Positions 27,985 through 41,192 of a DNA stretch of 64,000 nucleotides are shown one piece after another. Source of the stretch: Thereva unica (lineage: Eukaryota > Arthropoda > Insecta > Diptera > Therevidae); contig OX465284.1 of assembly GCA_949987705.1 (NCBI GenBank), positions 112,327,163-112,391,162 of the forward strand. Direction: 5' to 3'. Below the pieces are notes generated by a model. The model made no database searches, was not told the DNA's origin, and saw only the letters and a program-made list of their open reading frames with translations. Position 1 is the stretch's first letter; each line of letters starts with the position of its first letter. The position numbers and the translations under genes were made by a program.

Positions 27985-30900
27985 CTAGCAATGTCCATTC
28001 TTTCCATTAACGGAAGTCTCTTTTGTGATAAAAGTTAAGAGATCCATTTGAGTGGCCACTCCCTTTACAACAGGTTTTGACTTGTCTGCCTCAGCTGCAA
28101 TAGAATAGAACATTTAAATTATATTGAAACTTTTATTTTTATGTTTTCTTACTTTCAGCTTGTTGCAAAACTAAAACAAAAGACTCCGCCTCTAAGATTC
28201 GTCCCAATTTTCCTAGTTTTTCGTCAGATTGCACCTTTATTGTCTTTTTGTAGATGGCCTTGCGCACCTGATCAACAGGCTTAAGGTTCATACTAACCAT
28301 TTGATTGGTTAGACTGTCTAGAATTACTGTTCCTAAGATAGTTCTGTGTAAGGGAAAGGTAAAAGGTATGTTAACTCACAATTTTAATTAAAAATCCACT
28401 ATTTTTCTCACCCATTGTCATCTACAACCGGAAGATGTTGAACGTGATTTTCTTTCATAATATTGATAGCCTCTTGACAAGTAATGGTTGGTTTGATTAC
28501 TTGTGGTTCTGGTAGCTTTAAGTCAGTAACTTTACAATCCCACCACCAGTGTTGGTGTTCATTTACGCTCTCCTTCAAGCCCCTTGCTTCCATCCAGTTA
28601 TCATTCACGAATTTAGTCATATAGTTACGGATACCGTCCGGTAGTAAAACAACACATTTCTGTCCTTCTTTGAGCTCCTTGGCTGCTTCAAGAGCGGCAT
28701 ACATAGCAGAACCACTGCTACCGCCGCAAAGTAGCCCCTCTTCTTCTATTAATCTTCGTGCCATTGCAAATGAGACTTTGTCATTTATTTTATACCACTT
28801 GTCTACCACGGTACGATCCAGAACAGTTGGAATAAAATCATATCCAATTCCTTCGATTTCATAAAACGACGTATCTGTCTCATTTAGTTTTTCCGGAAGA
28901 GCAAGGATCGATCCTTCTGGATCCACACCAACAATAACACAATCAGGCTTTTTCTCTTTTATTTTCCTACCAATACCAGTTATTGTGCCGCCAGTCCCGG
29001 CACCCACAACAATCATATCAACTTGGTTATCTGTTTGCCATAATATTTCTGCTCCTGTTCCGTCGTAGTGCGCCAAAGGATTTCCAGCATTTGTGTATTG
29101 GTTCAATATAACCGAATTCTCGATTTCTCTATTCAGGCGCTGCGCGACACATATTAATCCTTCAGCATCATCGAACGCTGCTTCTATGGGTGTTCTGATG
29201 ATTTTTGCACCGAGCACTTTAAGGGCGGACACTTTCTCGTTGGACATCTTGTCTGGCATTACGATTAGACAGTTGTAGCCCTTAACAGCGCATGCCATTG
29301 CGATACCAATTCCGGTGTTTCCTGATGTTGGTTCTATGATTGTACATCCCGGCTTGAGTAATCCTTTACTTTCGGCATCTTCGACCATTCGGTATCCAAT
29401 TCGATCCTTGACGGAGCCTCCAGGACTGAGGAATTCACATTTTGCATCTGAAATGGCATAAGTAGAGTTTTTATTTATTAAAAAGTCAAGAATATAAAGA
29501 AATTTTTTTGATTAAGGGAAATTTGGATTAGAAACTGAGCGAGCAAGCTTTAGTTTTATCCATGGAAAAGTTGATTTGAAAGTCCATATATCTTCATCGA
29601 TTGAACTGGTATTAAAGCAACCGCTACTGCTTGAGCACTTTTTAAGACCAGATGGTCATAGGATTACTTTGTTATGGATGGATACTAAAACTGTAGAGGT
29701 TGGTGTAGACTGCGTTTTTAAAATTCTAGTTACTTATACTTATAGGTCGCTATGAGGGAGGAGATCGCGAGTCGACCGAGAGCGCTTTCCTGGATCTCAG
29801 TGGAACCAGCCGAGCCTGAGGCTATTCTGGATGTGATTCGGTTAAATAACCCATAGCTACAGGCGTTATTGTGGAAGATTACGAAACGGGAGGACCCGAA
29901 AGATGACGGCCGAGCGGTTACACTTGTAATAAGGAAGGAGTCGCTAGGACCTTTGGCGAAATCTGATGGCGTCATAAGTTACGGTTTCTCCTTCACACAC
30001 AGGTACGCAAGTTTCTGAACCCAACGTACTTAGCACTGCGGGTGACACAGTTGCTGAACCCAACGTGCCTGGCATTGCTAGTAACACAGGAACGGATGTA
30101 GCTGATCCTAAGGGGCCTGAGGGTACTCACCTACCAACCCTGGGTCCAAAAGACCCTCCTTTCTTATCCGAAGAGGATATCGAAATCTCAGGCGTTGGAG
30201 ATAATATTATTCTCACACTAGAGGAGGACGAGGCTGACATAACGGTGGTCGAGACTACGACGTTGAGAGTAGCGCAGATTAATCTCCATCACAGCAAGGC
30301 TGCATCCGCCAGTCTCTGCTTACGCCTTTCGTAGGCTGACTTAGATGTCATCTTGATACAAAATCCTTGGATTGTTCCGGACCTTGTAGACGGAATCAGG
30401 ACTCCCAAATACAGGTTGCTGTATCCCAGAAATGAGGAAGGTAAGCCAAGAATCTGTTTAATTGTTAATAATGATCTTAACGTTTTTATGTTGTCTAAAT
30501 ATAGCAATGTTGACACTGTGGTGCCCTGCTTGGACAGCAGAAAGGGCGGCCTACTTGGATTGGATCTGCCTATCTACCATATGAGGGAGATATAGACAGA
30601 CTCTACGATGTGGCAAAGGAAGCAGCTAATTATGGAGCCAGCCTCATCACTGGATGTGATGCAAATGCCCCCAACTCGGTTTGGGTAGCTAAGACACAAA
30701 TATAAGAGGTGAGTTGCTTTTTGATCTTTTACTCCAACATAATTTCTTACTGTGCAGCAGGGGAAATGAACCTACGTTCGTTACAAGGGTAAGATGAGAA
30801 GTCTTGAACATTACTCTTGTTTCCCCAGATCTGCTCAATTGTGTAGAAAACTGGAGAATTTCCAGTGAACACTCCTTTTCTGACCACGGAATCATTATTT

Positions 30901-33646
30901 TTAATGTCAATATATGCGCAACTTTGAAAAAGGCCCCTGGCTGCAGAAATGTCCGAAACACGGATTGGGCCGTATATAGACAAGTGGTAGAAAGATCACA
31001 TCCTGGGGACTCCATTTTTGGAGCGTTGAAGATCTCAAACATCAGGTGAAATAATGCATTGGAAATAGCCTGTCCCATTAGGCTAAACAGTCTAACTTGG
31101 ATTTGGACTGGAGAAACTATAAAGTAAAGGGCGAGAAAGTCAAAGAGGGAGTCCTGGAAGAACTTTTGTGAGACCATAGAAGGTTTTTTTCGGAGACCTT
31201 AAGACTTAGAAAAATTGGGGCCTTAAGCTCCGCATCGTGCATCGCTGCGAACAACCTAGATTACCCTTCCCCTACGTAGACCTTGAGGAAAGGTTTCAAT
31301 ACCATCATTCCGGCCAGAGATTACTGGACAGATGGTGTTATCTAGACTGGGTTATTAGGTACCTATACAGATGGCTCTAAAATTGGGAACAGCGTTGGTT
31401 GTGGTATATACCCCGAGTATTGAATATAACATAGATACCCCTCTTCGTCTACTCGACCATTGCAGCATTTTCTAAGCGGAAGTCACTGCTATCTGGAAGG
31501 CTCCCGATGGCTGAAGATAAATAACATATCTCATAAGAATATATGTATTCTATCGGATAGTTAGGTGGCCCTCAAGGCTCTTAATCCTGTCGTTACAACA
31601 TCCACGACTGTGCTGAACTGCCGCAGACCTTTGTGTGAGACTGCCATTCAGTTTGATATAACTCTGTATTGGTTTCCTGGCACAGGGGAAATAGTGGAAC
31701 TGCAGGGCAGATGAACTTACTAGACAGAGAACCGAAGTGGAAAGGAAACCCCACCTAACCCAGATGGGAATGCCCTTAGCCACCTATAAACTGACTGTGA
31801 GAAAAATCAGCTTAGCTCGAGCCGGGCTTCGATGGACCACACCAACAGGGTGCCTCACTCTTCACACAATATGGCAGACATTGGACGCGAAGCGTTCAAG
31901 ATCGCTTGTTCAGTTGAACAAAAAAGAAAACAGGTTTGTAGTGAAGGTGCTGACTGGTCACTCTCCCTTTGGTGCCGCACGCCGAAAGATTGGGACTTCC
32001 CCCCAAACACTTATGCAGAAGTTGTGGTAATGAAGATGAGGAAGAAAACAAGAAATTGTCTCCCATTTTCTCTGTACATGTCCGGCCATCGTGAAAAAAA
32101 GAGGAGCCTTCCTCGGCTCACCTTTCATTGATCGATTGAAAGAGCTGTAAAACACTAGTGCTCCTGACCTCGGTTGTTTTATTAAAAGATCCAAATGTTG
32201 TCCCAACACTAGAATGGCATCACAATTGGCCCAATAGTGCACCTAAGTGATCTCCCTAGGGGGGAGCAGCCATTTTAACCTAACCTAACATAACATAGGT
32301 ATAGAAATTGGAGACTTCAAGCCAGGGTCCGACAGTTCTGGAGGAGGATGTTGCAGCAAGCCGAGGCCAATAACAGGCTGGGGAGCCATTGATGATGATA
32401 TACTGATAAAAGGGGTATACTCTTAAAAATACTGCAGTTCATATGTGAATTTCTAAGTAAACAATCCTAGTTGGAACAAGTCAACAATATCTAGGTTGAT
32501 TTTCGTCAGAGATCTCAGAATGTATAACTAGAGCAATGCTCACAATAAATGCGCGAATTATTATCTCTTATTTGATGGGAATTACAATACAAGAATTGGG
32601 ATACGTGCTGCGAAAGCTTGCAATCCCTTATCATTCTGGAAATTCTAAACTAGAATTAACTTAATGAGATTAGGCAAAAGATTGGATAGTGACTTTCTGC
32701 GTTATCTCCACTTAATGTAACTTCCTTTACTGTTAATTTTTTCAGTTGGATGGAGGTTTTCTTGCATTGATGGTCAAGAAGCTACAAGATAAGATGGTCT
32801 TTACTAACTGATTCACGACAAAAATCAGAGGTTGTAGCACGTAAGTTGGTTCAATCGACCTCCAAATACAAAAATTCAAGATTGTGCTTCTAGTTAAATT
32901 TTGGGAGCAGGCTTCCTTGGGGAGAATATAAATATACTCGATAGAGCTTTGACCACCAAATGGAAAAAATACAGTATTCGCGATATCTCTCTTATAATAT
33001 GACTTTCGAACCTGTGCAGTTCCTGGAGATAAGCTACTGTGCTCGTAAGCAGTTGTTTCCAGATGGCATCTTTATAGATTTGTCAGATGTGGGTTTTAGG
33101 TAATGAACATGTTATAACTGGTGGTGGGAGCCTCTAAATTACGACCTCTTACAGCAGCATTAAGTGTTGTGCAATGTATATTATAAAACATTGATTTTTC
33201 ATTCTTAATCAGCGTCATTGTTATGATAGCAGTTTCCCGATGATAACACCAAGTAAATATTTATACTTACACATGTCACACTTAATCCCTTCCGACTGGG
33301 GAATCCTGTTTAACTTTACCAGAGGGGTATGTCCAATAGCATGAAGAATGTTGGGCAAAATCTTTGGCAGCTCTCCACTGTGAAATTAATGCAAAAATAA
33401 GATTATTTTGGTGAAAGTCACTTCAAAAAAAATTCATCTAAAAATAAATTATTAATTTTCCAAACAGATAACATTAAATGACGTTTAACTTGGGAATTAC
33501 GTAATTACTTACAATGGCCTGACCGTGTGCGGAGTCTCCTGATTCTTTCCAAGATGCCAAGTACATTTTGAAGGTAGTCCTGGATGAATAAAAACAGCTG
33601 GCATTTCCGATATCTTCTCTGATGATTGCTGGTGGGATTCAGGCAT
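27985..33646 (-). CDS. Cbs: Cystathionine beta-synthase
   Basis: PLP enzyme that condenses homocysteine with serine to cystathionine, the entry step of transsulfuration; cytosolic. Exons: 33513..33646, 33271..33377, 28412..29447, 28153..28343, 27985..28094; 525 residues, in line with about 522 in Drosophila as I recall it. N-terminal heme region: [14 protein letters not shown], with the Cys and the later His matching the axial heme ligands of animal CBS. Catalytic core: [32 protein letters not shown] (PLP lysine), [53 protein letters not shown]-terminal CBS domain pair begins at [20 protein letters not shown] and ends with [14 protein letters not shown]. In human CBS this region binds S-adenosylmethionine; in flies activity is reported to be SAM-independent (recalled, not seen). 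Intron 2 (3.8 kb) carries a retroelement. Confidence 0.97.
29740..32290 (+). mobile_element. Non-LTR retrotransposon with RNase H (copy B)
   Basis: Plus strand, opposite to CBS, filling its intron 2. Endonuclease start at about 30260: [20 protein letters not shown], then [20 protein letters not shown]. An RT N-terminal piece lies at about 31130-31230. The RT core is missing, and at about 31268 the sequence joins the pre-RNase H region ([12 protein letters not shown]), then [11 protein letters not shown] and a damaged RNase H. The 3' end is ttttaacctaacctaacata at about 32273. Clearly inactive. Confidence 0.75.
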
Positions 33647-34099
33647 CTTGAATGCTGCGTTATCTGCCGTTGCTATGTGTTACTACTTGAATGAAGTAAG
33701 TAGAATTTAGATTAACAATATTTCAATGACGAAAAGAAATTATTTATTTCCGTGATTAATCGCTAGAATGTTAGTAACAGCTAAATGTTATTGGGTGTTA
33801 TCTATTATCAATGGAGTTTTTTTTTATTTTGAGATAATTGGGAAATAATTGTTATCCATGCGTAAAATTTTTCGGTGGAATTATCACGTGTGGCTTGAAG
33901 TAGAAAAAATAAATATTTTTAATTATGTCCTTGATTTATTAGGGGGATTTTGTTTAGAGTAATAAGAATTCGTATTTATATATGTATGTACTATAAGACG
34001 AAGACGTTCTTTCTATAGCAAATGGCGCATTAAATAAATACTCTATTTAGTAGTCGCATATAAAATTTCAATTACGTCATTCATTTACTTTCATCGTTG

Positions 34100-34320
34100 A
34101 GTAAATAGTACTTAGATTTGATAAGGGAATCATAATCGGTGACAGGCCATCAGGACGACCGAGGAAAAGATGGTTTGAAGCGGTAGAAACAAATGCTGCG
34201 CACTTGTTGGGCGTATGAAATTGGTGGACTCTAGCTAGTGAGCGAGAAGGTTCGAGGAGAGAATTGAAGGAGGTCAAGACTCGATTTGGGCTGTAGTGCC
34301 AATGAACTGAACTGAACTGA
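34100..34320 (+). mobile_element. RTE-like 3' end with TGAAC repeat tail
   Basis: Reads GDRPSGRPRKRWFEAVETNA then SRRELKEVKTRFGL, the last residues of an RTE-type ORF (GRPxxRWxDxV ... VKTRxGL), followed by a short tail of tgaac repeats. A sister 3' end is at about 22680-22715. Confidence 0.6.
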
Positions 34321-34736
34321 TTAGATTAGTTTATATTGAGGATTATATGATTATATTTAGATATTTAATAGTTCATAGACAGATCTTTCAAAATTTGGAA
34401 AGGTAATCATTTTTATATGTAATAGGTTTGTTTGTCCACCTCTTCCAGCTCAACTTGGAGCACGATTCAAACCATTGACTCAATTCCCCCGCAAACTTGA
34501 CTCTGATTGTTCTCTTGGTCTATCAATAACTTAGGAATAGAGTTAGTTCATTGAGCCATGGTATCATCACCCTTGTGCTCAAGATTGATCTGGACCAGGC
34601 CACCAAACCGAACTAATGCCAAATTTGTTTTATCATTTTGAAGTAAAAGCGTTCTTGGTCCATTTCATTGCAATTTCACACAAGTTAAGCTAGATTTTAA
34701 ACGAACTTATTAAAGACACGAATCACATACTTTCAG

Positions 34737-35010
34737 GGTTTTGTAACGAAATTGATGATTTTTGAGCGCAACACTTTTACCGCACGATGGATACAAGGAT
34801 TTGTCAAATTGACAATGCAAATTGCCAAATCTTCCGTTTTCTTCTTCCTTATACATTTGATGCTGTACGATGTTGATGCAAAACAAAAGGTTGCGGAATT
34901 TGTCAAGGATAAGGATTGGTACTCCATGAAAGGTTAGATATTTTGCGAAATATGTAATAGGGTGAAAGGTTACTTCATATTTTCTCACAGGTAATGTAAC
35001 ATCCAATTAA
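34737..35010 (+). CDS. Unassigned candidate 3' exon pair with one membrane segment
   Basis: I do not recognise this gene. After an acceptor (actttcag) at 34736 an exon opens in frame at 34737..34933 and can be joined (aaag/gttaga ... tttctcacag) to 34991..35010, ending in GNVTSN and a stop. The first part reads GFVTKLMIFERNTFTARWIQ, followed by a hydrophobic stretch SSVFFFLIHLMLY, then DAKQKVAEFVKDKDWYSMKG. The coding-like composition, a plausible 57-nt intron and no resemblance to the surrounding repeats suggest the C-terminus of a real membrane protein. No upstream exon was found, so it may be a fragment or a chance frame. Confidence 0.35.
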
Positions 35011-35219
35011 TGTGGATTTGACGATAATATGGAAATAAAAAAAGGAGATCGAGGACACGGTATACATATACATAAGGTAAGTAACCTGAATACAACTGCT
35101 ACTTTGATCGTTGCGTCACTATAATCGGCTATTTAAATAAATGGGGAAGACAGTTTGACTCAATAAAACCATTGTTAAAAATTGTGTTTTATAAATAACG
35201 TGAACAAAAAAACAATGGT

Positions 35220-35310
35220 GAAATGAGCGGAACTTTGAGACCTATTACCAATTGGTTAAGCTAGTGTGATGCCTTATTAGGGAGACTCTTGAAAATTTGA
35301 GGGCTGGTCG
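35220..35310 (-). repeat. Dispersed repeat R, copy 1
   Basis: gcggaactttgagacctatt and following sequence matches, in inverse orientation, 38808-38950 and 43270-43430, and in the same orientation 42913-43000. Confidence 0.5.
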
Positions 35311-38300
35311 CACATTGGATGCCTTTTCGTACGAATTTGTCTTGCATGAACACGCACGAACCATCCCGAAACTCCGTGGACTATGGTACCTCGCAAACTA
35401 CATAGGTGCGAGCTAGTCGTACGTGTACGTGCGTATTCTTCCAGCGTCCGAAATTAATCATGCTCGGATTTTTTATGCATTCGTGCGCATTCAAAGTGAT
35501 TCAACATATCACTTACGCGATCATCAACGCAAGGCTTGGCAAGAAATATCTAAAGAAGTAAAAATATCTGGTCTTGTGGAAGTTACAGTATTTAGTCAAA
35601 TTAGATCGATGAGTTTTCCTCAACTCCAACAGGTTTATGGTAACTAATTTTATCCTTCCAAAATTTTGTTTTCTTTCTTATTGGCGCGTTAGCGTACTTT
35701 CGGAGCCTATAATTAGTCAACCACCAGCCGTCGTAGTAACACTACCTCAACAGTATCTGATTTTCAGATGTGCATATTCATTTTGAGCTCGGTGTATACT
35801 TTGACTTTATCTCTCAGTCGGGTGATTTAAAAGAAACACCATGACCTAGGCGAAGCTATTGAACTAGATTATACTGCGAGGCAAGAATTGATTAAAAGAA
35901 CAGAACAAGTTGCGGAGAATTTCAGAAGTATTTTTGAAAAAGTGAGCGCAATTAGTAAATAATAAGACTTCGAATTACGAAAGCCAAGTCTCAACAAACG
36001 AATCACGCCAACGACATGGCAGACGCGGTTGAAGATTATTACCATATAACCATTTACATACCATATCTTGATACGTTCTTTGCTCATCTTCATGATTGAT
36101 TACTAAATCATGGCTTCAGACTCTTCAATTTTGCATGACCATTCTGAAGACATCTGGATCAGTCAAGTTCAAATCTTCACTTTAATGGCAAGAAATAATC
36201 TCCTTCCGTAAAAATAACCCACAGCTGCAGTTTTATTATCTCAACGCCGATCACATTGAATAAAAAGGAAGGATTGATCAAATGTGGCGTGGTTAGTTGT
36301 AAGAACTACGAAAGCAAAGGGAAATTCTTCACCTAGCCAACTCAGAGGTCTATGGTATGAAGATCTAGACATTGAAACCTGGATTGAAGTTGAGTTTCGA
36401 TGTAATGAAGTTAGGTGGCTGACCTATAATTTCCAATGGTAGACATCGCAGTATATTGCTGTGAACATACGTCTTTGCTACCGAGCAGCCCACTTCTCGT
36501 AGCCTTAGGGCGTGCAGGTTGTGTCCTTATATCTGTTGTATAGATTAGGTGGCAAGATCGACATGAAAGTAACCATGACCTGCCTTGAGCTATATGTGAA
36601 GAATTTAGATGCTATAGGGTTTGATATCAAAAAGATGCTATACATTTTGATTAAATCAATAACTTGACACCGTATATTCTTAATTTCCATTTGTTTCGAT
36701 CTCTGTAGAATCGTCTAACAAACCTCCAAAAGGTATAGATCAAAACGGCACTTATATATTTGAACTTAATAGCGTTCAATCAACTCAACCAAAACACCAT
36801 AAACCAGCTCAAAAACAAGTTAGTCAAATATGGACGGCTGGCAGTGCACCAAGCCATGAACTAATATTGCAAATGTGGAAACAGGAAGCGATCATTCTTC
36901 TCTCTACTGTCTTTCTGACGTAAACTTGTTGTCGGACTCAACCCGTCCCTCCAACGTACATAATAACCTATCACAATTATTGGATAATCCATTTTATTGA
37001 AAACTGATAAACTATTTTTAAAAACCAGTTCCTTAAAGTTGCAAACAACAGAAACATGCAATTTTTACAACAACCCGAACCAAATCGTATTTATTTAACC
37101 TATAACTCTTCTCCTTCGTAACATTGCCATAAAACTTTAAAATCAATTAAAATCGTATTTTCACAGCGACCCGATAAGAGGTAATATTGAAAAATTTCAC
37201 ACGTTCAAAACCACATCGATAAGTACAACTAGCTGTTTACACTTAAATTCAACTTAAATAGAAAATATTTACTAATAACAATCGCTGATAAATGTCGTAA
37301 ATAAAGAAATAAATATTGATTGATGTAATAATGTAAATTTCCCCATTTGCGAAAACGAGCACAACAAAACATTTGTCATAATTCCATTGAAGTTCGTAAA
37401 ACTGGTTGATTTGCCATGCTTTTGGACTTAATGGCCGGCAGGTAAAAGTAATATTGTCTGTCTTATAATTGGGTGATTTTTGCAAGGTATAATGTATATT
37501 CCACCTGGCGACAGAAACAAGATATGCTTATGAATTGAATAGAACAAGTATCGCCACGTTGATTGCGATGAATAGATCAGTGATCTTGATTATAGAGGAA
37601 AACAGTTGTTCAATAGATCTTCAATGACACACTTCAAAAAAAATTGTGATTGATTACACTCAGCACCATTGTATAGTATTCAATATTTCAACCCAACTGA
37701 TCGTGCCAAAAAGAATATTTCCACATACGATCACTAGACCCAGCTTACCAATAATTGCCTTAATTTTGTAATGAAGAAAAAATTCTAATCACTTTCTGCA
37801 ATTACTACCGATCACCGTGTATATGTAGCACAAACGTTCTATTCTAGATCGAGGTTCAAACTGAAGGAAATCGCTCAAATTGCGGCTATATAATATGCAG
37901 TGCTATGCTCCACTGGTGAGTTCTGAATACTTTTCGATCGCATTTTCGGGTTGTGTTGTTCGGTTCTTGAGAATTGTACACTTTCGTGTGGTTATTTATC
38001 TTGGGCTGTTATAAGAGAAGCATGTTTTGTGATATGAATGAACCTAAAGGGGAAGGAGAACAGTGAGCATGATGTATTATCAGCTATCAGAGTGTGTGCT
38101 CGTATGGAGTGCTATATGCTCTCTGTAATTTGAGTTCTACAAAGGCTGATCGAGTAGCAGGTGTTAGAATGTCAGCAGTGGCGGCGTGGTAGGGATTGTG
38201 TTTTGAAATATCGAATTATTAAGATTGATAGATTTATATTAAAATACAGTATTTGTTTTTATTTAAACCTAGGTTGAAGCTATGGAAGATGGTAATCAAT

Positions 38301-38570
38301 TTCACTTAACACTTTGGATGAATCAATTAGGGTTTAATATGTGTAGTATATATTTTGTTTATAGTAACATGACGTATTCCAACTTTTAGTTTGATAATCT
38401 AAAAAACTATCTTAAATTTTCCTATATCTTTCCAGGTACTGCCATTTAACTGGCTTTATAAAATGTCCTTTCGTTACAGTAAGTGTTGAAATTGATTATG
38501 GATGAAAATCAGTAATGAAGCCTCGACATTAGCCTTCGATGCTATCTTCGAACGAATCTCCGAATTTTTA
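35310..38570. other. Gene-poor stretch
   Basis: Repeat-like and AT-rich sequence. An open piece at 35423-35647 (HQRKAWQEISKEV) hints at a MADF-type DNA-binding domain from a transposon accessory protein, but too little remains to assign it. 36714-36920 holds an open frame without a recognisable domain. Confidence 0.3.
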
Positions 38571-38807
38571 TCTTCCCAAAAGTAGAGTGAATCATTGCTG
38601 TGGGTGATTTCAACGTTCATAATGCCAATTGGGTAGAATAATCAAATGGCACCAGTGTTACACCGAATTTTGAACTGTGCAACGAAAGTTCCGGACGTTA
38701 AAAGCCACGGAGCCCCTCTCCTTAACCTATTTCTTACAACTCATTCAGCTCGTTACTCCGTCGAGACGTTTAATACAAGCGTAGGCAGCAAAAACTTGGT
38801 TCTTGGT

Positions 38808-38950
38808 AACTCTGGGTAGCCCTAATAAGGCATCCCGCCGTCTTAACCCGTTAATAAAAGGATACCGAAGTTCAAGCTTGGGTCGGGTGTTTATCTAGCG
38901 GACGCTGCACCTCCTTGTTTACCTAGTAGTCTGGTACCGCCTGCGTCACA
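38808..38950 (+). repeat. Dispersed repeat R, copy 2
   Basis: Shares tctagcggacg, cacctccttgttt and ctagtagtctggtaccgcctgcgtc-like blocks with 43270-43460. It sits between the two halves of the CR1-like element. Confidence 0.5.
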
Positions 38951-38979
38951 AGGTTTTCCGCTGGATAGCGGGATTGTTA

Positions 38980-39582
38980 GGGCCGAAACACATCCAAGCC
39001 CGCTTTGAACACATCCAAGCCCAAAGCCAGCTGCAAGCATATCCAACCAATGCGTTTAAATGGGATTGAACACATCAAAATTTGTCTCGCAAATTCAGGC
39101 CTTGGCAAAGCTGGCCGCAAGGCTCGCCTCTGTCGGAATTCCGGCAATGCTGGAATTCGAATTCGGCCGAGGCTCTAGTTTTTGCTTTTGACAGTTGAAC
39201 TTTGAGGTTGATATTTTGTATGCGAGTTTGTATTGAAAATAATTAAACGAATTAAATACAAAATGTTAGAAAATTTCACTGTAAACAAATAAATAATAAT
39301 TAAAAAAGTCAACAAATTTTATTTTATTTAAAATGTTTGAAATTTCACCACATTTACATAATAACAATTAAAAAATAACAATGAAAACAGGCCAAATAAT
39401 TTTATTTTAAATGATTTTTAAATTTTATACTTTTTACGAACCACAATGTTCGCTTACAAATTTGACAAATGTGATCAGCCGGCCTGATTGTGTTTTGAGT
39501 ATTCCGCGGACGGCTCTGGAGTTCGCCTCAAGGAAAGCTTCGAGAGATGAGCTTTAAAGCCAGCCTGGATGTGTTTCGGCCC
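38980..39582. mobile_element. 603-bp inverted-repeat element with TTA duplication (Harbinger-like MITE)
   Basis: Starts gggccgaaacacatccaagc and ends gcctggatgtgtttcggccc, so the termini are inverted repeats of about 22 bp with one mismatch. The trinucleotide TTA flanks both ends (38977-38979 and 39583-39585), the size and sequence preferred by PIF/Harbinger transposases. Subterminal repeats of acacatccaagccc occur near the left end. No transposase frame, so it is non-autonomous. Confidence 0.75.
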
Positions 39583-40569
39583 TTATGTTTCAGGACGCAT
39601 ACCAGCTTCTCAACCAAAGCATCCATCGCTTTAGTGAGTCTGCTCTGGTTGCTTTAGATAATTCCAAGGCTTTCGACAGAGCATGACTCTGCTGACTAAA
39701 CTCATTGGTATCGGCTCAGTTCTAAGGAACTGCATTGAAACTTTTTTTCTTGCCGTTCAAGCAAGGTAATATTGGATGGCGTCGAATCCAACCATCATTC
39801 AATTTGGACCAGCGCTTCCCATGGATCGATTCTCTTACCTGATCTTTTCCTAATATTGATCTACTCTCAATCCCCTCCAATCCACTTCATAGTTTTGCCG
39901 AAGACGGTTCTATGCGTTACTCCCACATCTTCGACGATGTAAGACAAGCATATGCCTGACCATGTCTCCTGGACCGTGAACTCGTGTCCAACTCTATTAA
40001 CGGGGACATTGAACTCATTCTTACTTGGGGCTTCAAAAATTGTGTCGAATTCGACGCAATCAAAACAAAGTACATACTGTCTTCTCTACAAAAACCTGCA
40101 TCGTCCGTCTCTCTATCTCAGTGGCAATAAGAATGTAATGGCTGACTCATCTCTCAGTATCCTAGGCGCGTAACCTTATCTTCAGATCTCTGCGATGGAA
40201 TAATCACATATTCCAAATCGCCAAATAAGCTTACCAATGCCTGGGATTCATTCCTCGAGAAATTTAAGTTCCTCTAACAGCCAACTGTCCAGGCTACAAT
40301 CTACAAGTCATACATTCGGCTCCATTTCGAATACAACTCATATATCTGGGCGTGCGACTCAAAAACCACCTTGGCTTGGCTGGACAAGGTGTAAAACCGC
40401 GCCATCAAATCGCCACCCGTCGATATAAAACAAGCCAACGCTACAGCCCAACTCGAGCCTTGGTCATGCAAAAATTCAAGATTTTTGACGAGCCTTTCCA
40501 AATATTCTTTCCATCTTGCTTGGATTACAGAGGGCTCTGCTATAATAACTCTTGGATGTGGTATGAGTT

Positions 40570-41190
40570 AATTTTTGAAGCACACGGCTGAGTCAGAGAC
40601 ACAACCGTTGGGTTTAGGGGGCGAAAGACTTTCTAAAATGTCCTCGATGGCTATGTTAATTTGTCTTAAGTGTTTTTGCGGGCTAGTTGGAGCATCTGGA
40701 GGATTTTCATTCAGACCACTTTATTTTATTCAATCTAAAAATATGAAATCAAAAACATTGGTCAAGATTTTTGTTTTGCCTGATGTTTTTGTTTACATCT
40801 GTCCTAGAGTATTAAAATTAAATTTACATACATGTTTTTATCGCATTTCTGTGTTTGGTTTTCTACAGTAATTTTAACGAAATTTAAAGATAACAATAAA
40901 GCCACAAATTTTGTCAGCAAAAGACCACCACATTTGTTCAGGTCATCCATTTTTTGATATGAAAATATTCGGGGGTAATTAATAAGAAAGCAAACCACCA
41001 CAAAACCACTTTAAAAGATAATAACTATTTCTATTTTTTCTAAAACACTTCTTTTTTGGGGTGTGACTGCTTGATATGCTTAAAACTGGGCTTGCCTTAA
41101 TAAAAACGATTTCTATTTAAACAAGTAAAAAATTTATTTAAGAACACTTTTCAATCAACTCTACATTAACGAAACAATAATTTTATTACT
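40570..41190. other. Gene-free stretch
   Basis: AT-rich, no supported gene. The first part (ggatgtggtatgagttaatttttgaagcacacggctgag) is repeated in altered form near 42225 inside the MGST intron. Confidence 0.35.
41182..41187 (-). promoter_or_regulatory. Mgstl: Candidate polyadenylation signal of MGST
   Basis: aataaa on the minus strand 5 nt after the stop; another copy is at 41133-41138, which is better spaced. Confidence 0.4.
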
Positions 41191-41192
41191 TT

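Larger units (their letters stand above)
38580..40570 (+). mobile_element. CR1-like non-LTR retrotransposon, interrupted
   Basis: Endonuclease piece at about 38590-38780 (IIAVGDFNVHNANWVE-like block after one frame change). RT pieces from about 39600: SALVALDNSKAFDRA, then SINGDIELILTWGFKNCVEF with AIKTKYILSS, and YKSYIRLHFEYNSYIWACDS then KTTLAWLDKV, matching CR1-type RT and its C-terminal region. Between endonuclease and RT stand repeat R (38808-38950) and the inverted-repeat element at 38980-39582. Confidence 0.7.

Noticed and set aside
35423..35647. A MADF-domain gene
   Set aside because: Only HQRKAWQEISKEV resembles the domain; the rest of the motif and any continuing exon are missing.
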